Part shown: piece by piece, positions 45,901-55,600 of the stretch
How positions within the stretch are numbered: position 1 is the stretch's first letter
How the letters are laid out: every line of letters begins with the position of its first letter
Assembly (NCBI GenBank): GCA_016858145.1
Contig: JAEHOE010000020.1
Coordinates: 620,001 to 684,000 of the forward strand
DNA length: 64,000 nucleotides
Direction of reading: 5' to 3'
Source of the DNA: Edaphochlamys debaryana
Taxonomy: Eukaryota > Chlorophyta > Chlorophyceae > Chlamydomonadales
Program-made: the position numbers and the translations under genes
The notes under the pieces: model-generated
Seen by the model: only the letters and a program-made list of their open reading frames with translations
Databases searched by the model: none
What the model was told of the DNA's origin: nothing

Positions 45901-47412
45901 CCCTGCACGGGTGCAGTGAGCAGGGCCGCCTGAGCCATATGCTGGTTGCAGCAGCGCTTCGTTGTGGGGCCCTGTCCGCACCTGCACTCCGGGCAGCCCT
46001 TGAGCTCGTCTTGGTCTGCGGTGGGGAGCGGCCGCAGCCCCAGCCAGCGGCCGGGCCGGTCGCCCTCGGGCGGGGCTGCGGAAGGGAAGGCGGGGCCGTT
46101 AGGTCAGTGGTCATAGTGGTTGTGCTGCGATACCTCTGCACGCCTCGGCCCACCCACCCAGCCTTGGGCGAGGCTACGAAGTAACCCCAGGCTTGCAGGT
46201 GTCGTCTGACGCCTCTCAGTTGTGCCACTGTTTCTGTGCCATTCCTTCTGCATTCCCTTCCAACCGACACCCCACCCACCCCTCGTGTAGAACCGTGTCT
46301 CCATGTCCAGCCATGCGTCCAGGGTGGATGCGGTGTATGCGTGGCCGCAGGGCAGGGCCACCAGGGGGTCAGCGTCCACCGCCGCATCGCTCAGGCCGGA
46401 GAAGGCGGTCAGGGACACCAGGTCAACAACCTGGGGCGGGGGGAGGGGGGCGCAGATAGGGGACGGGATGGGCCATCGGACGCCGCAGGCTGGATTGAGG
46501 CCCCGAGGCTGAGGTCTCCGCCCAACGCCTTGACCAGGCGGAAGGCCCCCTCACCTGCCCTGCAATCTCCGCCGGCGTTTCCGCCGCGCAGTCCGGGTGG
46601 ACGCAGAAGTAAGAGGGTGGGCAGCGCTCCCCGCACAGGCCCGGGCAGCGGTGGCCGCAGGACAGCAGCTTAGCGCAGCGCTCGTCGCAGGGCAGCCTGC
46701 GAGAGGCAGAGGCAAGCTATCGTCAGCCCATGTGGCTCTCATGCCGCGCAGCCCTTTACCCTGCGTAGAACACTGCATATGGCATATGGCACCTTGCTTC
46801 ACGCACTCACCGGTCGCAGGGAGCAGAAGACGGGGCACAGCATCGGCCCTGATGCTCGCAGCTCCAGCCGCACGCGGAGCGAAAGCCACGGCCAAGGTAG
46901 GGCAGCTCCTGCAGCAGCAGGCCCCTGCCTCGTGAGTCCACCCCGTCCCGTCCCGCCATGCCACGACCCCGACATGCCCCGGCATGCCTCCCGCGCCCCG
47001 GACCCCGCCTGGATCCCGACACCCCACGTGAGTGCTCACGTAACCGCTCAGTATGGCTGTCATATATGCGGCGTAGTATTGAAGTTCGTAGTCCATGAGA
47101 GGCAAGGCCCCCCGTGCCCAGGCCCTGAGCTGGCTTGCGCGACAGCTCGTGAAATAGCCTGACAGCCGGCTTCACAGCCGGCGCCTCAGCGCCATTGATG
47201 CTTGCTCCATTTCTAGCGCGAGCGCACGTAGGAACTCCTGCCCTGCGCGTGCGCCACGCGACATTGGACCCGGCATCAGCACTGCCAAAGGGTCCAGGTA
47301 GGCTCCAAGCAGCTGGCTGGAGGCTGTGCCTTATGGACACTGGTGCGAGAGAACCAACGCGGTGCGCGCTAGCGGTCCGCGACGGTCGGAGTCCCGGCTG
47401 CCGCGCGAGCAT
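42987..47412 (-). CDS. Unit 4: short ZNFX1-like protein (NF-X1/RING-like/RZ), no helicase
   Basis: ATG at 47412 (MLARQPGLRPSRT). NF-X1 exons lie at about 46,886-46,812 and 46,698-46,550, the RING-like exon at about 46,431-46,283 (LPCGHAYTASTLDAW) and the GCPECR exon at about 46,076-45,975. An EPIRGVYRYRRATLKSG helical exon spans about 45,795-45,512 and a longer acidic exon about 45,297-44,641. Helical exons follow at about 44,425-44,372, 44,273-44,059, 43,958-43,745, 43,606-43,501 and 43,408-43,290. The RZ finger exon (CANGHVYMVGECG, CPECGAPIGQGSRN) ends in TGA at 42987. I estimate roughly 850 residues. RZ fingers of RNF213 and ZNFX1 are linked to E3 ubiquitin-ligase activity, so an E3-like role is plausible. 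All zinc ligands of the RZ finger are present. Relative to units 1 and 3 the head exon has lost about 17 bases within the QLTEEQL segment, but the alternative frame stays open without splicing into the first NF-X1 finger. It is the best candidate for a working short paralogue. Confidence 0.75.
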
Positions 47413-47680
47413 AGCTGCGAGCTAAATTATGAGCTCAGCTCCTATGGATGCGGCTAGGCGTTGGAGCTGAAGGGCCTCGTGCGTCGTTGCCTAGCCGTGA
47501 AAGTCCCGGCGGGCCCATCCGAGTTTTAGGGCTTCCTTTCATTCCGCGCAAGCGCTTCCGCATACAAGTTCCCCTGCCCAGCATTCGGCACACAAAACAG
47601 TTTGCGTAGCCGGACTTGAGGGCTCATTCTGCAACTTGAGGGCTCACTCTGCAACTTGAGGGGTCACTCTGCAACCAACC
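47413..47680. promoter_or_regulatory. Divergent promoter, unit 4
   Basis: The 268 bp between the unit 4 ZNFX1-like ATG and the ubiquitin-like ATG must hold both promoters. I see no convincing TATA box. Three 20-bp tandem repeats lie at its ubiquitin-like end. Confidence 0.55.
47614..47673 (+). repeat. Three 20-bp tandem repeats just before the ubiquitin-like ATG
   Basis: ACTTGAGGGCTCACTCTGCA occurs three times in a row with one or two changes and ends 7 bp before the ATG at 47,681. It probably lies in the 5' leader. Confidence 0.9.
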
Positions 47681-48565
47681 ATGCTCGCTCGCTGCACCGC
47701 CCGCGCCTCGGCCCCCGCTGGACGGCCGGCATGCGGTCGACAGGCCACTGGTGTGGCCCTGCGCGCGCCTCGCGCGGCGCCGGCCGTGTCGCTTCCAGCA
47801 GTGTCGCTTCGGGCCCCCTCGGCTGAGCTGACCCGCCCGCACCGCCAGCGGGGCTGCATCGCTGCCGCGGCTCCTCTCGGTGCCACTGCAAGTCCCATTG
47901 CGCCCGACGTGCTTCGCGTGGGGCAGCCGCTCACGTCCAATGCCGTCCCGATCGCCGACCTCGACTTCCTCGCGCGCGAGGTAAGCAAGCGTTTTTGTGG
48001 CATAGCCAATTGTTAGCGACGCTGGAAATGAGTGCGCCGCAGTGCGGTGTCAGGGAACCCACGCACCAACCACCGTGCACGGTCGCCCCGCCCCCTCAGC
48101 CCCAGGCCCCGTCCTCCGACACGCTGGCGGTGGTTGTGTCGCTGCTCTCCGGCGCCAACCTCAAGATCGAGACCGCCGCCAGCAGCACCGTGCGCGACCT
48201 GAAGCTGCTGCTGGAGCAGCGCACCGGTGAGCAAGCCCCTCCCGCGTCCCGCCCCATCACTTGCCTTCTGTTGCCTTCGTTGTGAGACGAGCCTCCCGTT
48301 CCCCCTCCCATCCTGGGTCGCTCGGGATTAGTGCCTCTGCCGTGTCCCCACAGCCCCGCACTTCTCTTCTTGGCTAAGCCCTTTCTTGCCGCCTGCTGCG
48401 CCCCGCCCCGTCCCGCCCCTCCGCCCCGCCCGGCCAGGCCTGGAGCCGGACGCCCAGCGCCTGCTGCTGCGCAACAAGGTGGTGCAGGACGCCGAGCGCC
48501 TGGCGGACTTCGGGCTGCAGCCGCAGGAGCGCATCTTCATGATCGCACGCCTGCGCGGCGGCTGA
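47681..48565 (+). CDS. Ubiquitin-like modifier with N-terminal extension, ending LRGG
   Basis: Exons 47681-47980, 48100-48226 and 48438-48565 join in phase to encode 184 residues. Residues 1-106 are an Arg/Ala/Ser/Pro-rich extension ending near LDFLARE, plausibly an organelle-type presequence or a processed leader. The last 76 residues align without gaps to ubiquitin: Leu8, Lys27, Gln41, Arg42, Lys48 and Asp58 are at ubiquitin positions, Ile44 is Leu and Val70 is Ile. The C-terminus is Arg72-Leu-Arg-Gly75-Gly76 followed directly by TGA, so the protein could be conjugated without C-terminal processing. Lys6, 11, 29, 33 and 63 are absent. Arg72 is ubiquitin-like rather than NEDD8-like. It is transcribed divergently from unit 4, and the same arrangement recurs at 63.6 kb. 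Function is not known; it could also be a folded ubiquitin-like domain that is never cleaved. Confidence 0.88.
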
Positions 48566-48943
48566 GCGGCTGGCGGCTGAGGGGCTGGCGGCTGAGGGGC
48601 TGCTGCGGCATGACGCAGGGGGGCAAGGAGGAGAGAATGGGGCGGGGCCGCCAGGAAGGTGGTGGGAGGTAGATGCCTAGCTAGGCACGGCTGCGCGTTG
48701 GGCGCGGGGCGTGCTTGTCAGGTTTGGGCGGGAGGCCCTGCGGGCCACGAGGGTGCTTCCCGCGGGCTTGCGCGTACTACTACTGTTTGTTAGTCATGGA
48801 ACTGCCATGGCTGGGTCTACAGACTCCCGCTCATGCTGTACTCTTAAGCACTTGTACGTCACCAGCGTTTAGAGTGAGCTGTATGTACAATAGACTACTC
48901 AAGGAGTTATCTGTTGCATGGCTGGCCGTACGGCCCAGCCTGA

Positions 48944-48948
48944 TGTAA
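48944..48948 (+). terminator. TGTAA polyadenylation signal of the ubiquitin-like gene
   Basis: TGTAA, the usual poly(A) signal of volvocine algae, lies 379 bp after the stop codon. Confidence 0.6.
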
Positions 48949-49225
48949 CTCACTTAGTTGCCCGTTGGCATGCCGTGCTTTATTGCGACCATGCATGGTC
49001 AGCCCGATCCTCGGCCAAGCCCCCATCCTCAGCCCAGCAAGCGCAGCCTCGACTGCAGCCCCGGCGCCCGCCCAGTCACCGCCCCGGCCCTCAGCCCAAT
49101 CATCCTCGCCGAAGGACGCGACCTTCAGCCAGCAGCAGCAGACCACCCTAGCCCCGACACGGCCTTCGGCACAGGCATCTCAGGCTACCAGCACGGCGCA
49201 TCCACTCAGGCCGCGCCTTGCCCCA

Positions 49226-49230
49226 TTACA
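49226..49230 (-). terminator. TGTAA polyadenylation signal of the ZNFX1-like gene
   Basis: TTACA on the plus strand reads TGTAA on the minus strand, about 240 bp past the ZNFX1-like stop codon. Confidence 0.5.
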
Positions 49231-49468
49231 TACAATATACATCACATACAACCTCAACCGAACCACCACCAGCTCCTCCCCTGCCGCCTCAACCCTAATC
49301 AGACCGCTCCATGCCTCCCGCCCTTTATGGCCATGCCTCATCCTCCGGCCCTCAGCCCAGCCGGCGATAGTCCATTGGGTTTGGCAAGACCCCAGCCCCT
49401 GGCCTGGGTCAAGCCCATCCTAACCCCAGCCCACAGCCCCATCCCCCGCCCGACGCCAGTCCCGGCCC

Positions 49469-49605
49469 TCAGCCCAGCAGGTCCTGCAGTGATGCCCGGG
49501 AGTCGCCGCTCCCGCTGTCGATGCGGGCGCCGCACTCGGGGCAGTGGGCGTTCTGGTTGAAGCCGCCGCACTCGCCCACCACGTACACGTGGCCGTTGGC
49601 GCACC
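49469..49605 (-). other. RZ finger exon, unit 5
   Basis: Encodes CANGHVYVVGECGGF with NAHCPECGARI and ends LQDLLG before TGA. The Cys-His-Cys-Cys pattern matches the RZ finger at the C-terminus of ZNFX1 and RNF213. All short units end in the same domain. Confidence 0.9.
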
Positions 49606-52600
49606 TGGGGAGTCGGCGCGGGAGTGCGAAAGGACAGGAGCGCAGGTTTCATGCCCTTCGGTCGTAACGCTCGCCGTCCGTGCGATGTCTGACCCCTTGC
49701 CCCGCCTACCTGTACAGGTGACCGGCCAGGTTGCCGTCGCCGCCGTAGTAGCCGCTGAGGCGCAGCTCGCTCCGCTCCAGGGCCTCGAGCGCTTCGCGCA
49801 GCTCGTCCTTCATGAGCTGTGGGCAGTGAGCATTGAGGGTGGTGGGCAGTGAGGGTTGTGGGCAATGACACTACCGTGAGCAATATCGCAGACCCTAGCC
49901 TAGACCCACAGGTCCTTCACACCACGCACGCCGGCGGGCATGCATTTAACACGAGCGCGCCGCCTCCATGCATCGTACCTGCTCTCGCCACTGCGCCGCC
50001 TTCCCAGCGAGCCGCCGGACAACCTCTAGGGGCCCCTCGCCGCCCCCAGCGGCGGCGCCAGATGAGGCGGCGCCGGCCTCCAGGCCGGACGCCCCTGGCA
50101 CGGCCTCGGCCTCAGCCGTCAGCGCCTGGACCTGCAGGTGGCGGGGGGTCATCAGGAAGTGTACGAGATTTCCAGTCCACATCAAACCAGCCCCCACGCA
50201 CCGACCTTATCCAGGAGCTCCAGCTGCTGCCGCTTGAGCTTCTCCACGGGGCTGGGTTGGCCCGCCTTGCTGCCCTCGCCGCCACCTGCGCCGCCGCCAG
50301 GTTGGGCCCCGCCGCCGCTTATTCCACCGCCGCCGCCCCCCCCCAGGTGCGGCTTGGCCGCCTGCAGCACTGCCACGTGGTCCAGGTGGAGGGCCATGAG
50401 CGCCGCCGCCAGGCGCACAGCGCTGCCCAGGTCCCTGCGCTCCGCGGCCTGCGCCAGCCAGGACTGCTGCTGCTGCTTTTGCGGCTTCTTGGCCGACGGC
50501 TTGGAGCTCGGCGGGGGCGGCACGGCCATGGCGGCGGCCTCCGCGGCCAGCTTGCCCGCACCGGTGAGGAGCTGCTTGACCTGTGCGGGCGAGAGGAGCA
50601 GTGCGTGAGGGACCGCAGTAATGACATCAGGGCGGCGTGCTGGAAATTGGCGAGCCGCCTGCTGCACGCCGGATGTATGCCGGGTGCGCACCTGCTCCTT
50701 GCGCTTGTCCTGCTCCCGTTTCCACTGGAACGAGTTGGGATTGGGCACCGGCTGAGCGTACTCCCGCAGGCCTGCGCGGCCGCGCGTAGGGGCAAGGCAT
50801 GGGCACAATTTGGGTGGGCCGAGCCACGGCGCGCGGCCCAGCACCATCATACATGTGATCATCAGGACGGTCACCCCAGCCCTCCTCACCCTTGGCGGCG
50901 GCGCGGATCTGCATCGCCACCGCCCCAAGGTACCCGCACCGCGCCGCCCACACCGCCGTCCAGTCGCCACGGAGCGTGAACAGGGCCGCCTCCGCCGCCT
51001 CCAGACGGCTGTGGTCGCTCGGGCCAGCGCGCTGTGCCGCCGCTGCCGCCGCCGCCGCCGCAGCCGCTGCCGCCGCCGCCGCCGCAGCCGCTGCAGCCGC
51101 CGCCACCGCAGGGCCGTCGGCCTTGGTGCCAGCGGCGCTGGTGGCGGCGGCGGCGGCGGCGACCGCCTCTCCCACGCGGGCCGCCTCCGCCTCCATTCGC
51201 CTCTTGACAGCCGACACCGCCGCCTCGTAGGTCCTGGCCTTGGGGCCGCTGAGGGGCCGAGTGAGTGGCACCAACGGAATGTGGGACTGGTCATGCCTCA
51301 GCCTACTTCGTCTGTCCATCCCTCGCCCGTGCCTCATGCCTCAATCTGCTCATGCCTCAAGCCTCATACGCAAATGCATCGCTCCTGTAGACTGCACTCT
51401 GACTCCGAGCCGCACAGGACCCACCTCTCGAGCCCCTTGGCGAGCTTCAGGTATGCCTTAGCTATGCCGCCGGCACGGTTCATCACGTTGCGCAGCGCAT
51501 TCTCCACTGCCGACTGGTTCCTCGCGCGCGCCTGCTGCCGCCGGTCCGTGCCCGGGCCCTGCAGGCTCCAGGCGCCCAGCGCCGCCTCCTGGGCCCGCAG
51601 CTCCTGGGCTGCGGTCTGCAGGCTGGCGGCTGCGGCCGCTGCGGCCTTGCGGTCGATGAGGTCGAGAGCGGCCTTGTGGGTGGCGCGGCCGTAGCGCCGC
51701 ACGCCCCGAATGGGCTCCCTGTGTGGTGGAGGGGCGCAGGCGGTAAGGGGCACAGCCCGAGGAGTCAAAGGAATGCGGTAAGGGGTAGCAGAGCAGCGTG
51801 GGCTGTCAGCATAATAAGCGCTTCGGAGGGGCGCACGCGAAACGTCGCAGTCAAGGGAATGTCTGGAGGGGCAGAAGAGCAGGTAGGGGAGCTGTCTGCA
51901 TTAGCACTTCGTTGTGGGGCCGGCCACGCTGCTACGCCCTCTCCGCACCTGCAGTCGGGGCAGCACTTGATAATGTCTTGGTCCGTGGGGAGCTGCCGCA
52001 GCCCCAGCCAGCGGCCGGGCCGGTCGCCCTCGGGCGGGGCTGTGGAGGGGGAAGGCATGACATCGGGTGAGCGACGGAAAACACGCCCCTCTACACGCAC
52101 CCCCTGGCCCCTCCACCCACCTCTCTCGTAGAACCGTGTCTCCATGTCCAGCCATGCGTCCAGGGTGGATGCGGTGTATGCGTGGCCGCAGGGCAGGGCC
52201 ACCAGGGGGTCAGCGTCCACCGCCGCATCGCTCAGGCCGGAGAAGGGGGTCATCATGACCGCATCAACCACCTGGGAGAGGGAGGCAGGAGGTGGAGGTG
52301 TGGGGGGCCGGGGGATGTGTGGAGGTTGCGGAAGGCGGCGGGGCAGACACGCAGACTGCTGTGGGCCCGCAGTCCCGGCGGCACGCGGGGCATGGCCTGA
52401 AGAAGACTCAGCAGCAGGCATGTTGTGGCGGTGGGGCCTCAATTCCGGCGGCACGCGGAGCAAGGCTCCCCATCTAGGGTCCAGAGTGGCACATGCCCAG
52501 GCATCAATGTGGTAACCAGGCGACAGGACCACTCACCTGCTCCGCGACTCGGGCCGGTGTCTTGGTGGCGCAGTCCGGGTGGACGCAGTAGTCCATTGAC

Positions 52601-55600
52601 GGGCAGGGCTCGCCGCAGAGGCCCGGGCAGCGGTGGCCGCAGGGCAGCCGCTTGGAGCAGCGTTCGTCGCAGGGCAGCCTGGGGCAGGGGAAGAAAGGCC
52701 GAGCCCTCAGAAAGCCGTGCGGAAAGGCCGGTGTTACAGAAGAGGGCCCTGGCTTGCTCCTTGAAACCGTCAGCCCCAGGAATGGAGCGAGCTAGCAAGA
52801 CCGCACGGACGGGCCCGTGTAACAGGACAGAGCCCTAGCTTGCTCCACGAGCCCACAGCCCAGGCCTTCCCACGCACCTGTCGCAGGGTGCTCCGCACGG
52901 CGCTCCGCACCTCCCCTGGTGCTCGCACTCCCACTTGCAGGCCTCGGCGCATGGCGTGCACGGCGCGCCGCAGCCCTTGAGGCAGCGGTGGTGGTCGGAG
53001 CGGATCCAGCACTCGCGCGTGCAGGCAGGGCAGGGCTGGCCCTGGTGGCAGGAGGCGACGCAGTAGTGCCCACACGCCAAGTTGCACTCGCACGGCTCGC
53101 GGCACTGCGCGTGGCCCTCCGTCGCCTGGGTCACGAGCTGGCGCAGCTGCGGCAGGCGGTCGGTGGCAGCGGCCTGGGCAACCAGGGCTGAGGCCTTGGC
53201 GGCGGCCCTGGATGGTGCACGGCGGCCTAGCAGCATGGTCTGCGTGTGGGCCCGGGGGCCCGGGTCTTGCCCCTCATCGTCCGTGCTTGATTGAATGCCT
53301 GGGGACAAGGCATGAGGGTAGCACGCGTTTCAGGGCTTGGCGCGGCCAGAACTTGCCCAAGCTAGGCAGAAGCGCCAAGCCCGTTTCCTGCTATCCCGAC
53401 TCTGCCCCGAACCCACCCAGCGCCGCCAGTCCCTTGAAGGCGCTCCGCAGCGCCCCGGTGCCCAGGCGGCCACTGCTGCAGCCGCCGCAGCTGCCCCGAC
53501 ATGTGTGGCCGCAGCCCGGCAGCGTGCAGCCGCAGGGCTGGCGGCAGCGGTGCGGCTGCAGCGCCGCTTCCGCCCTCAGGCCGCACTCCACCTGCGGGCA
53601 TGGACGACAACAACGCGGTTGCTTGGACCGACGAGGGCTCCACGTGCTCCACGTCCCATCCCCGGCTCCCACCTCCACAGAGTGGTTGCAGAGCGCCAGC
53701 TGCACCGACACCTGGGGCACGGAGGGAAGGGCCAACATGGCAGATGCGTCAAGCAAGGGCATGGCTAAAGGGTGATACCTATACGACACTCCCGGCCGTT
53801 TCCCTGAAGGCGTGCGCATCATGGCTTTCATTGACCGCCGTACCTTTTGGGGGCAGCTGCTAGGGTCGGCCAGGCGCTGCTGCGTCTCGTCGCAGGGCAC
53901 CGTGAGCACGTGGCCGCACTGTGGCATGGTCAGCTGCGTGGGGGCGGAGCAGTGGATGCTGTGGGACGTCACCCTGTGGGGTGGGCGGAGGGGGCAGGGC
54001 AGGAGCAGGACGGACGTGAGAGTGCGGCGTCTTGGCCATACATCAATTAGGAAATCCGAGTGGGGCGGGAGGCGGGGGGCAGGACAGGAGACGTAGGAGA
54101 GGTCAAGGAATTCGACGTCTTGGCCTAAGGCAGGGCCCCTCAGTCATTCGCCCTCCAAGTTCAAGCGTCAACACCAAGTGCGAGCGCTCACTGGTTGCAG
54201 GGCACGTTGATGGCCGTGTGGCCGCAGTCGAGCGGGTGCGCTGCGATGACGCGCTCGCAGGGGCCGCAGTCCTCGTGGCAGAGCTTGTCGCAGGGGTGCA
54301 GGCAGGGCTGGTGCAGGCGGTCGCAGGGCTTGGTGCAGAGCGCGTGCTCGTGGCGGGGGTCGTCCGTGTGGCAGCGCCTGGGGGGCCGGGGTGGCAGGCG
54401 TGGGGGATTCTTGTGAGGAGTCAACAGCAGCATTGGCCTTCACATCGGGCCGTGCTTACGCTTGGGATCATCACCTGAATGCTAGTCCCTAGGGCCCCAC
54501 CGCGTGCAGGTGTGGCCGCAGGGCAGCGGCTGCCCGCAGGTAGGGCTCGTTGCAGCCTCCGTCCCCCACCAGCGCCTCGAAGTCCCCCAGCTGCTGGGAG
54601 ATGAGCGAGACGGTGCCGTGCCGCTCGCACCGCACCTGCGAGGGCGCGGGCAACAGCAGGGCTTGCAACAGGCAGATGCGCATGTGCAGATGAGGAAAAG
54701 AGACGATACACGAGATAGAGCAGGGGGCTCACCGGCAGCTCCCGGCCCACGCAGCCCGCCGCCGCCAGCTGCCCGTGCACGTCGGCCCACATGGGCTGCC
54801 GCGTCACGTTGTCGGGGTGCAGCAGCGTCGAGGTGTTCGCCAGAATGTACATGCCTAGAGGCAGGGTGGAGCACGATCACGAGGAACCCGCCGGTGGAGC
54901 GACAGGCGGGTGGCGGAAGGGCACGACTGGGCCATGCCGACCTGGCAACAGGCAGGCAACAGCGGCCCAGCGCCCAACCTTCCCCACTCACCGTGCTGCG
55001 CCCTGCTGAGCATGACATTTATGCGGTTGCGCAGCTTGAGGAAGCCTATGTACGCGTCGGGGTTGCTGGCGGTGACGCTCACAATGACGAGCTTGGCCTC
55101 CTCGCCCTGGGGCGTGAGTCGTTATTGCGCTCATTCGCTCATAGCCAGGGCAGACACGCCCTCGTTTTGCACGGGGCCGCAGCGCCGCACGAAAAGTCAC
55201 AGCAGTTGAGCCATGTGCAGAGGTTAACGCAAAAAGACGGCAGCGATACTACAGCAACGGCCAACCCGGAACAGCACGCACGGGACGCACACGGGGCAAG
55301 AGCGGGGGAAGGCGCGGACGAGGCGTACGGCAACACAACAGCCCGCCACCCTGGCATGTTACCTGGAAGTTGTCGATGGTAGCCACGCGAATGCGGTTGC
55401 CTTGTTGGGCCTCAGCAGCTGGTGCAGCCGCCGGCTTCTCCTTCTTGCCGGCCTTGCGGCCAGAGGCCGGCTCCTCGTCAGAGCCCGAGGCGTCTGCACC
55501 GCCCTCCTTCGCCGATGCGCCGTCCTGGCCCGCACCGTTGGCAGCGGACTCTGCACGGGCAGCAGGGGGCAGGGGAGGCAACAGCTTGAGAGATTGAGCT

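Larger units (their letters stand above)
48566..49468. other. Convergent 3' region
   Basis: 3' UTR of the ubiquitin-like gene up to about 48,965, then the 3' region of the minus-strand ZNFX1-like gene. CCTCAGCCCAG-like words recur at 49.03-49.5 kb. No further gene is seen. Confidence 0.6.
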
